The position numbers and the translations under genes are program-made. A stretch of DNA of 64,000 bases from DTU013 sp964490975 (GTDB lineage: Bacteria; Bacillota; Clostridia; Acetivibrionales; DTU013): NCBI GenBank assembly GCA_964490975.1, contig CAZBEQ010000012.1:14036-78035 (forward strand), in the 5' to 3' direction. Every line of letters begins with the position of its first letter. Position 1 is the first letter of the stretch. This document shows, in pieces, positions 7,998 through 16,142 of the stretch. Under the pieces are notes generated by a model, which worked only from the letters and a program-made list of their open reading frames with translations, was not told where the DNA came from and searched no databases.

Positions 7998-8078
7998 AAG
8001 GGCAAATTCACTGAAAGGTGAAGACGCAAAGCCGTGAGTCTAAAGCAGAATAATTGCCAAGATTGTCAGGTTGCCGGA
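7998..8078 (+). promoter_or_regulatory. Cyclic di-GMP-I (GEMM-I) riboswitch aptamer
   Basis: The hallmarks are all present. P1 pairs GGCAA (8001-8005) with TTGCC (8071-8075). P2 is TTCACT/GGTGAA capped by a GAAA tetraloop (8007-8022). The conserved joining segment GACGCAAAGCC follows at 8023-8033, then a second arm with CTAAA, and the 3' signature CAGGTTGCCG. It lies 65 bases before cheY and is followed by an intrinsic terminator (8091-8116), the classic layout of a transcription-attenuating riboswitch. Cyclic di-GMP therefore should set expression of the chemotaxis genes downstream. Whether it is an ON or OFF switch needs folding analysis. Confidence 0.9.
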
Positions 8079-8090
8079 TATATGTAAATA

Positions 8091-8116
8091 AGCGGGCAAA
8101 CTGTGCCTGCTTTTTT
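8091..8116 (+). terminator. Riboswitch expression-platform terminator
   Basis: Stem AGCGGGCA (8091-8098) with TGCCTGCT (8104-8111), one G-U pair, a five-base loop and a run of T at 8111-8116. It lies between the aptamer and the cheY ribosome site, so it is expected to be the regulated terminator. Confidence 0.75.
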
Positions 8117-8143
8117 ATTTACACTTATTTCAGGAGGAAGAAA

Positions 8144-8527
8144 ATGAAAAATGTTCTTATTGTTGATGATGCTGCATTTATGAGGATGGCATTGAGAAAA
8201 ATGCTCGAGAAGCTAGGGTTTACGGTAGTTGCTGAAGCAGAAAATGGGGCTGAGGGAGTACGCAGATACAAAGAATTCCATCCTGAGCTGGTAACGATGG
8301 ATATAACTATGCCCGAAATGGATGGCATTAAGGCCTTGAAGGAGATCATTTCATTTGATGCAAATGCAAAGGTCATTATGGTATCGGCGCTTGGACAGGA
8401 ATCGTACATAAAGGAAGCTATAATTGCAGGCGCCAAGTATTTCATTGTAAAACCGTTCAAGGAGGAACACGTGGGTACTGTACTCAATAATGTAATAAAA
8501 GCGGAGAACAATTCCAAGCCAGCTTGA
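8144..8527 (+). CDS. cheY: CheY-type single-domain response regulator
   Basis: A 127-residue receiver domain with no output domain. It has the acidic pocket Asp8-Asp9 (VDDAAFMR), phospho-acceptor Asp53 (TMDITMPEMDG), Ser81 and conserved Lys103 (VKPF). CheY proteins carry the phosphorylation signal from CheA to the flagellar motor or a surface-motility system. The start is ATG at 8144 after AGGAGG; a longer reading frame from 8054 runs through the terminator and aptamer and is not translated. It is the first gene of the riboswitch-controlled set with cheW and a chemoreceptor. No cheA is in the window, so the kinase must be encoded elsewhere. Confidence 0.92.
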   Translation: MKNVLIVDDAAFMRMALRKMLEKLGFTVVAEAENGAEGVRRYKEFHPELVTMDITMPEMDGIKALKEIISFDANAKVIMVSALGQESYIKEAIIAGAKYFIVKPFKEEHVGTVLNNVIKAENNSKPA

Positions 8528-8681
8528 CAGGTAATTACCATGCTTACGATAACCCAAAAAAAGAATGTTAATACCAAAGATAATTGTAATAGGGGGGGTG
8601 TTGCCGCAGCATGTAAGCTGTAAGACTGGATATGGTGTTAAGGTAACTAAATCTCTGAGAAACAGGAGGCGATAAAAAAGA

Positions 8682-9182
8682 ATGTCTACAGTAATTGAGA
8701 ACATAATGAACACAGAAGAAGATACACAAATTAATCGGTTTTTAACATTCGTACTAGACAGGGAAACATATGGTATTGAGATCATGTATGTGACGGAGAT
8801 AATAGGGATACAGACAATAACTGAAATTCCTGAATTGCCAGATTACATGAAGGGTATCATCAATCTTCGCGGCAAGATAGTTCCGGTAATGGATGTAAGG
8901 CTCCGCTTCAGGAAAGAACCCAGAGAGTACAATGACAGGACATGTATTATAGTGATCGATGTTAATGAAATATCTATAGGCTTGATCGTAGACAGCGTGT
9001 CAGAAGTTCTTACGATACCTGAACAGGATATCGTAGATCCTCCGAAGGTCAATAATAACTTTGGCAGCAGGTTCATTAAGAAGATAGGGAAAGTGGACAG
9101 TAATGTAAAACTGCTGCTTGATTGTGACAAGCTCTTAACAGAAAATGAACTAAATGACTTTGCAGAAATTCTTGAAAAATAA
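8682..9182 (+). CDS. cheW: CheW-type chemotaxis coupling protein
   Basis: CheW links chemoreceptors to the CheA kinase. The 166-residue protein is a single CheW domain with a short N-terminal extension: YGIEIMYVTEIIG, LPDYMKGIINLRGKIVPVMD, and the later IGLIVDSVSEVL are the family core. AGGAGG lies about 10 bases before the ATG. It sits 154 bases after cheY with no clear terminator between and 25 bases before the receptor gene, so the three probably share the riboswitch-controlled transcript. Confidence 0.92.
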   Translation: MSTVIENIMNTEEDTQINRFLTFVLDRETYGIEIMYVTEIIGIQTITEIPELPDYMKGIINLRGKIVPVMDVRLRFRKEPREYNDRTCIIVIDVNEISIGLIVDSVSEVLTIPEQDIVDPPKVNNNFGSRFIKKIGKVDSNVKLLLDCDKLLTENELNDFAEILEK

Positions 9183-9207
9183 ATTACAAGTAAAGGAGCA
9201 ATATACT

Positions 9208-11625
9208 ATGCAATGGTTTAAAAATTTGAAAATCGCAGCCAAACTGTTGATTGGCTTCATAATCGTAGCTATTATTGCAGCTTTTGTCGGAATTATTGGC
9301 ATAGTAAATATCAATAATATTAATGAAGCTGACACAGAGTTATATCAACTTGATACACTTGGCATTCAGTATGTAAGTGTTGCTTCACATGATTTTCAAA
9401 GACTGAGATACAACACACTTATGATAACTGTTGTAGATGATCCCACAACACGTGAAGAAACTATCAAAACGGTTAATAATCTGTTACTTAGCATTGAAGA
9501 AGCTTTAAACAACTACAACAAATACTGTATCACAGATGAAGCTGACCAGGCAGCTAGTGATCTGGTAATAAGTCAATGGGGACAGTACCGTGCTTATATT
9601 CAACAGTATCAGGATTTGATCAATGCTAATAAGTTTGATGATGCGAGAAAGATTATAATAGTTGATTCTGATTCAACTGGAGATGATTTGAGAGAAACGC
9701 TTAAAAGTATAACGACACAAAAAACCACCGATGCTAAAAATACGTCAGAATCAAATAATAATAATGCCCGGCAAGCTGTTCTACTGATGATTATTGTGAT
9801 TGCTGCTGGAGCTGTATCGGCAATAATACTTGGAATAATTATATCCAGAATTATAAGCAAGCCGATCAATAAAATGGTCGATGCTATGGATAGAATTGCC
9901 AATGGAGATGTCGAAGTAAGTATTGACATAGATACAAAAGAAGAGATTGGTGATCTGGCTAGTTCATGCAGAAAGACTACCGATTCAATAAGGCTATTGA
10001 TACAGGAAGCAAACAAACTGACGAATGCGGCAGTGGAAGGACAACTTTCAGTCAGAGGAGATGTAGCCCAACTCAAAGGAGGATATAGAGACATCGTCAA
10101 TGGTGTTAATAATACACTTGATGCTATTAATAAACCATTTATCGAATCTGAAACGGTTCTTGGAAAAATTGCTTTAAACGACTATACCCTTCAGATGACC
10201 GGACAATACAAAGGATATTTTGAAAAATTTGCAAAAATAATTAACGATGTGCGCACAAGACTGTTAAGCGTACAGGATGCATTTGAACGTGTCGGGAAAG
10301 GCGATGCCAGCAGATTGGCAGAGTTCGAGAAGGCAGGAAAACGATCAGAGAATGACAGGCTTATACCGGCTTGTATATCTGCTCTGAAGTCAATCAATGG
10401 TATCATTGCCGAAACCGGTAAAATAGCCGATGCTGCAGCCAATGGCAATTTAAGTGTCAGGGGCGACAAGGATGCTTTTGAAGGCGGATACAAGGATATC
10501 ATAGCAGGCTTTAACAGGACATTGGATACAATAGCAGAACCGGTGAGCGAATTGTCAGGTGTCATGGCGAGACTTGCTAATAACGATTTGACATTAGGTA
10601 TGCAGGGCGAATATAAAGGCGAGTTTGCTAAAATGAAGGATGCTGTCAACTCAACGATCGATTCTTTAAATGTTGTAATGACTGAGATAAAATCAGCGTC
10701 AGAGCAGGTAGCATCCGGAGCCAAGCAGGTTTCCGACTCAAGCATGGCACTGTCACAGGGAGCGACCGAGCAGGCGAGCTCGATAGAAGAACTTACGGCT
10801 TCACTTGAAGAAATATCATCGCAAACTAAATTGAATGCAGATAATGCAGGCAAGGCTAATGAATTGGCTGAAAATGCAAGATCCAATGCTATAAAGGGCA
10901 ATGATCAAATGAAAGATATGCTCAAGGCTATGGATGAAATCAATATTTCTTCAAGTAATATAAATAAGATAATAAAAGTAATAGACGACATAGCATTCCA
11001 AACAAATATCCTAGCTTTGAATGCAGCTGTTGAAGCAGCAAGAGCGGGACAGCACGGCAAGGGTTTTGCTGTTGTCGCTGAGGAGGTAAGGACTCTCGCG
11101 GCACGTTCCGCCAATGCAGCAAAAGAAACTACAGACCTGATTGAAGGTTCAATAAATAAGGTAGAGGCAGGTACAAAAATAGCAAAGGAAACTGCGGATG
11201 CATTGGGTAAAATTGTTTATGAGGTTGATAAGGCGGCCGATCTTGTAAACTCAATATCAACAGCATCAACTGAACAGGCAGCGGGTATCGAACAAATCAA
11301 TCAAGGTATAATGCAGATATCTGAAGTAGTACAGACGAACTCAGCTACATCACAGGAAAGTGCGGCGGCAAGTGAAGAACTATCAAGCCAGGCAGAGACA
11401 TTGAAGGACATTGTGGGGACGGTCAAGTTGAAAAAAGTAAACAGATCATATGGCGAGCTTGATGAAATCAGTCCAGAAGTCCTCAAAATGCTCGAAAGCA
11501 TGTCAGGAAAAAGGGTTAACAACCATGACAGCTTTAACAGTACAAAATTTGCAGGTAAAAAAAATAGCGAGCAAGTAAGAGATAAAAAGATAGCTCTTAG
11601 TGATAAGGAATTCGGAAAGTATTAA
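9208..11625 (+). CDS. Methyl-accepting chemotaxis protein with poly-HAMP linker
   Basis: An 805-residue receptor. TM1 spans about residues 11-33, a four-helix-bundle-type extracellular sensor about 34-188, TM2 about 190-212, and a HAMP domain follows. Two further HAMP-like modules can be recognised by the repeated phrase L-SVRGD-GGY-DI near residues 290 and 430. The signalling domain ends with the invariant hairpin tip (IDDIAFQTNILALNAAVEAA and GFAVVAEEVRTLA) and glutamate/glutamine methylation-type heptads. The start is ATG at 9208 after AAAGGAG; a longer frame from 9154 overlaps cheW and lacks a ribosome site. The multi-HAMP cytoplasmic stretch makes the receptor longer than usual. The ligand is unknown. 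Confidence 0.93.
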   Translation: MQWFKNLKIAAKLLIGFIIVAIIAAFVGIIGIVNINNINEADTELYQLDTLGIQYVSVASHDFQRLRYNTLMITVVDDPTTREETIKTVNNLLLSIEEALNNYNKYCITDEADQAASDLVISQWGQYRAYIQQYQDLINANKFDDARKIIIVDSDSTGDDLRETLKSITTQKTTDAKNTSESNNNNARQAVLLMIIVIAAGAVSAIILGIIISRIISKPINKMVDAMDRIANGDVEVSIDIDTKEEIGDLASSCRKTTDSIRLLIQEANKLTNAAVEGQLSVRGDVAQLKGGYRDIVNGVNNTLDAINKPFIESETVLGKIALNDYTLQMTGQYKGYFEKFAKIINDVRTRLLSVQDAFERVGKGDASRLAEFEKAGKRSENDRLIPACISALKSINGIIAETGKIADAAANGNLSVRGDKDAFEGGYKDIIAGFNRTLDTIAEPVSELSGVMARLANNDLTLGMQGEYKGEFAKMKDAVNSTIDSLNVVMTEIKSASEQVASGAKQVSDSSMALSQGATEQASSIEELTASLEEISSQTKLNADNAGKANELAENARSNAIKGNDQMKDMLKAMDEINISSSNINKIIKVIDDIAFQTNILALNAAVEAARAGQHGKGFAVVAEEVRTLAARSANAAKETTDLIEGSINKVEAGTKIAKETADALGKIVYEVDKAADLVNSISTASTEQAAGIEQINQGIMQISEVVQTNSATSQESAAASEELSSQAETLKDIVGTVKLKKVNRSYGELDEISPEVLKMLESMSGKRVNNHDSFNSTKFAGKKNSEQVRDKKIALSDKEFGKY

Positions 11626-11657
11626 TATCAAAACGATACACTTATATGATGCGAAGC

Positions 11658-11685
11658 AGGGAGCTTTTTAGCTCCCTTTCTTTTT
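11658..11685 (+). terminator. Intrinsic terminator after the chemoreceptor gene
   Basis: Perfect 8-bp stem AGGGAGCT/AGCTCCCT (11658-11665, 11670-11677), a TTTT loop and a T-rich tail. It ends the riboswitch-cheY-cheW-mcp unit. Confidence 0.85.
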
Positions 11686-11781
11686 GCTCAATACAGGCTG
11701 GATTTCCGCTGATTTTATAAGTAAGAGATTTAATTTGATGAAAACTATGATATCATAAAAACATGGAAAGAAGGAGGTAGT

Positions 11782-12132
11782 ATGACACATAGTCACGAAG
11801 CGTTTTTAATGACTGTTGTAAATAATATTGAGGCAGATTTGATCGAAGCGATCCTGAAAAATGATGATATCCCGGTTTTGCGCAAATACCGGGAGGCTGG
11901 AGGCTACCTTACCGTTTTCATGGGCGATACTATATACGGTATAGACTTATATGTGCCGGATAAGCTGCTGGATAAGGCCAACGAGTTGATCGAGACAAGC
12001 AGGAGCGCGTCTAGTGATGAGCAGTTCCCGGATAATGTGGAACAGGATGCTCCCGTTGAAGGGCTGGATAATGCAGAACGGGATAAAGATGATAACGACA
12101 GCAGCGATCCCAAGCGAGGAGATGCCAGATGA
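11782..12132 (+). CDS. DUF2007-family small protein
   Basis: A 116-residue soluble protein. The first 75 residues match DUF2007 (putative signal-transducing protein), with the pattern NNIEADLIEAILKNDDIP then GGYLTVFMG and YVPDKLLDKANELI. This family has a ferredoxin-like fold and no agreed function. The acidic C-terminal tail (about residues 75-116) is low complexity. The ATG follows AAGGAGG. The stop overlaps the start of the VanZ-like gene (ATGA at 12129-12132), so the two are translationally coupled. Confidence 0.75.
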   Translation: MTHSHEAFLMTVVNNIEADLIEAILKNDDIPVLRKYREAGGYLTVFMGDTIYGIDLYVPDKLLDKANELIETSRSASSDEQFPDNVEQDAPVEGLDNAERDKDDNDSSDPKRGDAR

Positions 12133-12617
12133 ATGATACCGGCAGGCCATCCAGACTGGCGAAGGCAGGTAAAATCATCTGGAGCATTCTTTTTGTACTA
12201 TACCTCGCATTACTAGTGTACCTTACAATGTACAGCCGATATTATGGACGCGGATATGATCACCGCAGTATGAACTTTGTTCCATTAAGGACAATCACAC
12301 AATATTTGAATGCAAACATCAACAGGAACATAATAGTTACTAATCTGCTTGGAAACATAGCAGCATTTATGCCTATGGGTTTTTTGCTGCCATTGGTATC
12401 AAAAAAATTCAACGGATTCTTCAAAACTGTATTGCTATCGGCAGGATTCTCGTTTGTGATTGAAACTGTCCAATATATACTTGCGGTAGGTGCTGCAGAC
12501 ATTGACGATCTGATCCTCAATACCGCTGGCGCTATAATTGGCTTTTTGATATTCTTACTATTCAGACTTGTCTTCAATTTAGCATCGTACAAAGATAATA
12601 AACATAATCGCACATAA
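12129..12617 (+). CDS. VanZ-family membrane protein
   Basis: A 162-residue protein with four predicted membrane helices. The family pattern is clear: FVPLRTI after the first helix, NLLGNIAAFMPMGFLLPL, then SFVIETVQYILAVGAADIDDLILNTAG. VanZ of Tn1546 lowers teicoplanin susceptibility by an unknown route, and chromosomal homologues are widespread in Firmicutes. GAGGAG at 12115-12120 lies within the end of the upstream DUF2007 gene, which it overlaps by four bases. A direct link to drug resistance should not be assumed. Confidence 0.85.
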   Translation: MNDTGRPSRLAKAGKIIWSILFVLYLALLVYLTMYSRYYGRGYDHRSMNFVPLRTITQYLNANINRNIIVTNLLGNIAAFMPMGFLLPLVSKKFNGFFKTVLLSAGFSFVIETVQYILAVGAADIDDLILNTAGAIIGFLIFLLFRLVFNLASYKDNKHNRT

Positions 12618-12641
12618 TTTCAATTAGAAATGGGCAATATT

Positions 12642-12670
12642 TTGTATGATTAAGTGCGAAATGATATAAT
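12642..12670 (+). promoter_or_regulatory. Promoter of the antitoxin-Uma2 fusion gene
   Basis: -35 TTGTAT (12642-12647), a 17-base spacer and a perfect -10 TATAAT (12665-12670), 20 bases before the start codon. Confidence 0.6.
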
Positions 12671-12689
12671 ATTTTTGGAGGTACATTTT

Positions 12690-13457
12690 ATGGATAAGTT
12701 AAAATACCAGGAAGGCGTTGTTGTAACTGCTACAGGGCTTAAGCAGAATCTGGGCAAATATATGGATCTGGTCGAACAGCAAAATGATGTTGTAATTACA
12801 AAAAACGGAGCAAAGATTGCGAGGTTGACTCCATATATAACGGATATCGAACAATATTTCACCGTCAGAGAAAAGGCACTGGACTACCAGTATGGCGGGA
12901 AAAAGGTTTCATATGAAGAATTCATGTCGATATATGAAAACAGCACACTGAGGATGGAATACATCAATGGCGAGATATATCTGCTGGGCTCTCCGACCAT
13001 TGGCCATCAGGATATTCTTGGAAGGCTCTATTTGATTTTTAATAAATATTTTGAAGGAAAGAAATGCAGGGTTTTTCTTGCTCCTTTCGATGCCCATTTC
13101 TGGAAGAAGGATTTCAAGGAGCCTGATGTGATGCAGCCGGATGTACTTGTAGCATGCGACCTGGAGGGCAATGTCATCGAAAAGGGGAAATACATGGGTA
13201 CGCCGTCACTGGTGATCGAGATACTGTCCGAAAGCACACGCACAAAAGATATGGTCGACAAGCTGAACACATATATGCTTTCCGGAGTAAAGGAATATTG
13301 GGTCATAGATACAAAGCAGGAAATGATCATGATATATGATTTTGCTGACCGTGGTATCGATTATCTGAAGCTTTACAATAAGGGTGATACAGCGGCTTCA
13401 ATAGCTTTCAACGGCTTGTCTGCAGACGTCGCTGCTTTGTTCAGTGATTTGTTGTAA
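12690..13457 (+). CDS. Phd/YefM-type antitoxin domain fused to Uma2-family nuclease
   Basis: 255 residues. Residues about 8-50 resemble a Phd/YefM antitoxin DNA-binding domain (VTATGLKQNLGKYMDLVEQ then DVVITKNGAKIARLTPY). Residues about 75-250 are a Uma2 (DUF820) PD-(D/E)XK-like domain: RMEYINGEIYLLGSPT, then QPDVLVACD (Asp151), SLVIEILSES (Glu177) and a late KEYWVID. Uma2 proteins are abundant in cyanobacteria and some Firmicutes and their role is not settled. The start at 12690 follows GGAGG; the frame upstream contains the promoter and is not translated. An antitoxin and a nuclease-like domain in one chain is unusual, see findings. Confidence 0.8.
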   Translation: MDKLKYQEGVVVTATGLKQNLGKYMDLVEQQNDVVITKNGAKIARLTPYITDIEQYFTVREKALDYQYGGKKVSYEEFMSIYENSTLRMEYINGEIYLLGSPTIGHQDILGRLYLIFNKYFEGKKCRVFLAPFDAHFWKKDFKEPDVMQPDVLVACDLEGNVIEKGKYMGTPSLVIEILSESTRTKDMVDKLNTYMLSGVKEYWVIDTKQEMIMIYDFADRGIDYLKLYNKGDTAASIAFNGLSADVAALFSDLL

Positions 13458-13552
13458 AGCAAAATTAAGTTAGTGGGAACAAATCAATGATCTCAAATGT
13501 CAAAAGATATATGAACCAGTACCCATATATCTTTCTGTTTGGAGGGGATCCC

Positions 13553-14056
13553 ATGAGGTCTGTAAGTAAAACAATTTTATGTATCATTGCTGTTTTCATG
13601 TCTTTGCCTGCAGCGGCCTATGCAAACTCTTCGTGGCATTGGGTCACTGTGAGCCCGATGACTGTATTCCCACTGGCGGTTATTTTGACGCTGTTGATAG
13701 AAACGTACTCAGTTACGAAATTTGGAAAGGTTGATAATCATAAAAGAGCATTAATTGTAATAGGCTTTGCAAATCTACTTTCGTTCCTTGCACCATATCT
13801 CGAAAGGGCTAACCGTTTTACAGCTGTAACTGGTGGGTTCTCACTGTCAGCCGCCTTCAACAAGGGACCATATTATATTGTTTTCTCCGGGTCTTTGTTG
13901 CTTACAGTCATAGTTGAACTGCCGGTAGTGTTTTTCCTTCTCAGGAAAAACACCATGAACAGACGAAATCTTATTCTGTCTATAATACTATCGAATATTG
14001 TAACAACAAGTCTTGTTGCAGTCATGGAACGCCTTATCTGCATCGGCAGATGGTAA
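13553..14056 (+). CDS. Uncharacterised membrane protein with signal peptide
   Basis: 167 residues if the ATG at 13553 is used. That start is favoured by GGAGGGG five bases upstream and by the signal-peptide-like beginning, with a likely cleavage site after AAAYA. An in-frame ATG at 13487 lacks a ribosome site. After the signal there are three or four hydrophobic segments (about residues 35-55, 65-85, 105-130, 140-160). I do not recognise the family. It is a lone gene between the Uma2 fusion and the VWA lipoprotein. Confidence 0.6.
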   Translation: MRSVSKTILCIIAVFMSLPAAAYANSSWHWVTVSPMTVFPLAVILTLLIETYSVTKFGKVDNHKRALIVIGFANLLSFLAPYLERANRFTAVTGGFSLSAAFNKGPYYIVFSGSLLLTVIVELPVVFFLLRKNTMNRRNLILSIILSNIVTTSLVAVMERLICIGRW

Positions 14057-14194
14057 TGCCGATTTGATTGAGACTGAAACACATCACTAATATCCTAAAT
14101 TGCAAAAAAATAAAAAATATGGAACTTTAAAGCAACTCCTCCCGTCTGATTATATATAGAGAGAGAAATAAATATAAAAGGGAGGAAACAAAAA

Positions 14195-15982
14195 ATGAAA
14201 AAGAAAGGAAAGGCTTTACTGGCAGTAATTATGTGTGCAGCTATGGCATTTGCTATGACAGCATGCGGAGGCTCGCAAAAAAGTCCATCTACAGAGGCTT
14301 TGCGTTCAAATGAAAGTAACGTGAATTATTCCATGACAGAAGAACAGGAAATGGAAACACCTGCTGAAGCGCCGGCAGAAACACCGGCAGAAACACCTGC
14401 AGAAACACCTGCTGAAGCACTGGCAGAAGCACCGGCAGTGACGGCACCTGCGGAAACACCAGCACCTGAACTGATGAATGCACCTATGGGGGAAGTCGAC
14501 AGGTTGATGAAGGTGGCAGCAGACACAACCATGGCAGATGGAACAGCTCCTGATTTAATAACAAATGAAACGGAATTCAATACTGAAGAGTACAAAACCA
14601 TAGAAGAGAACCGTTTGCAGAAAGTCAGCATGTCACCGCTTTCCACTTTTTCGATAGATGTCGACACTGCATCCTACAGCAATATGAGGCGCTATCTTGA
14701 GAATGGACAGCAGCCGCCGGCGGATGCAGTCAGGATCGAAGAGCTGATAAATTATTTTTCTTATGATCTTCCTGAACCGGACGGTAACGTGCCGTTTTCT
14801 GTGACGACAGAGCTGGCAAAATGTCCGTGGAACGAGGACAATTACCTAGCTATGGTAGCACTCCAGGGGAAGACTGTTGACAATAAGGAACTTCCAAAGT
14901 CCAATCTGGTATTCCTGCTCGATGTCTCCGGTTCCATGGATGAGCCGATGAAGCTGCCATTGCTGAAGTCTTCATTCAAGCTTCTGGTTGAACAGCTTGG
15001 CGAGAACGACAAGGTTTCGATCGTTGTATATGCAGGAGCTTCAGGTGTTATTCTCGAAGGTGCCCACGGTGATGAGAAGGAAATGATACTTGAGGCACTG
15101 GATGGACTTGAGGCAGGAGGCTCCACGGCAGGCGGCGAAGGAATACAGCTTGCATATAGGATAGTCAGGGATAACTTTATCACCGGTGGGAACAACCGCG
15201 TGATATTAGCCACTGACGGCGATTTCAATGTCGGTGTCAGTAGCGAGGGCGAACTGACCAGAATGATAGAGAAAAAGAGAAAGGAAGGAATCTTTCTTAG
15301 TGTACTTGGTTTCGGTACAGGAAACATAAAGGACAACAAGATGGAAGCGCTGGCCGACAAGGGAAATGGCAACTACGCATATATTGACAGCCTTATGGAG
15401 GCGAAAAAAGTCATGGTCAGTGAAATGGGAGCTACTCTTCTGACGATAGCCAAGGATGTGAAGATACAGGTCGAATTCAATCCTGCAAAGGTGAAGGAAT
15501 ACCGCCTGGCCGGCTATGACAACCGAATGCTGCGCAATGAGGATTTTGATGATGATACCAGGGATGCGGGAGAGATAGGAGCCGGTCATAATGTCATTGC
15601 TTTCTATGAGGTGGTGCCTTGCAGGAACGGTGAGTATATAGAAAAATCTCAATTAAAGTATCAGTCAGCTGATGCTCGGCAGGAGTGGGAGAATGAATGG
15701 ATGGAAGTAAGGCTCCGTTATAAGGAACCGAACTCCGATGTTAGTGAGAAAAAAGTACATACTATTACAGACCAAAATATCACAAATGATCCGTCGGATA
15801 ATTTTGTATTCGCATCAGCAGTTGCCGAATTCGGACTGCTTTTACGAGACTCGCAGTATAAAGGAATAGCTTCCTTTGATAGTGTAAAAGGACGAGCTGA
15901 GAGTTCGATCGGCAATGATGCCGGGGAATACAGGAGTAATTTCCTGGAGCTTGTTGATAAAGCAAAAAGTATAATGGATTGA
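14195..15982 (+). CDS. Lipoprotein with von Willebrand factor A domain (YfbK-like)
   Basis: A 595-residue surface lipoprotein. The signal peptide ends in a lipobox (MTAC-GG, Cys24). Residues about 50-90 are a low-complexity (ETPAEAPA) spacer. Then comes the segment SPLSTFSIDVDTASYSN, shared with E. coli YfbK, and a VWA domain with the metal-ion-dependent adhesion motif DVSGSMD. The C-terminal part matches the DUF3520 region of that family (FVFASAVAEFGLLLRDS). The function of the family is unknown; VWA domains usually mediate metal-dependent protein contacts. It has a good ribosome site and its own strong terminator. Confidence 0.88.
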   Translation: MKKKGKALLAVIMCAAMAFAMTACGGSQKSPSTEALRSNESNVNYSMTEEQEMETPAEAPAETPAETPAETPAEALAEAPAVTAPAETPAPELMNAPMGEVDRLMKVAADTTMADGTAPDLITNETEFNTEEYKTIEENRLQKVSMSPLSTFSIDVDTASYSNMRRYLENGQQPPADAVRIEELINYFSYDLPEPDGNVPFSVTTELAKCPWNEDNYLAMVALQGKTVDNKELPKSNLVFLLDVSGSMDEPMKLPLLKSSFKLLVEQLGENDKVSIVVYAGASGVILEGAHGDEKEMILEALDGLEAGGSTAGGEGIQLAYRIVRDNFITGGNNRVILATDGDFNVGVSSEGELTRMIEKKRKEGIFLSVLGFGTGNIKDNKMEALADKGNGNYAYIDSLMEAKKVMVSEMGATLLTIAKDVKIQVEFNPAKVKEYRLAGYDNRMLRNEDFDDDTRDAGEIGAGHNVIAFYEVVPCRNGEYIEKSQLKYQSADARQEWENEWMEVRLRYKEPNSDVSEKKVHTITDQNITNDPSDNFVFASAVAEFGLLLRDSQYKGIASFDSVKGRAESSIGNDAGEYRSNFLELVDKAKSIMD

Positions 15983-15985
15983 CGT

Positions 15986-16028
15986 TTTTAAACCCGGCTG
16001 CCCACTTTATGTGGGAGCCGGGTTTAAA
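15986..16028 (+). terminator. Terminator after the VWA lipoprotein gene
   Basis: A long hairpin: TTTTAAACCCGGCT pairs with AGCCGGGTTTAAA around an inner CCCAC/GTGGG stem and a short TTTAT loop. It has flanking A/T runs on both sides and could work in either direction. Confidence 0.8.
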
Positions 16029-16142
16029 ATTTAGGCAGGTTTTTTGCGTGTGTGGCAGCACTGCAACCTATGGATAAAAATATTGAAAACTGCTATAATA
16101 GTTCACATATATAATAGATGTTTAGATAAAGGTGGCTGTATT

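Noticed and set aside
8054..8143. N-terminal extension of CheY
   Set aside because: It would translate the riboswitch aptamer and terminator; AGGAGG and the receiver domain start at 8144.
8539..8619. 26-codon ORF between cheY and cheW
   Set aside because: No ribosome site and no known peptide; probably chance.
14289..14483. Minus-strand ORF opposite the PAE repeats
   Set aside because: It is the complement of a low-complexity region in the VWA gene.
16044..16142. N-terminal extension of the LUD protein
   Set aside because: It covers the promoter region and has no ribosome site; the family starts at 16143.
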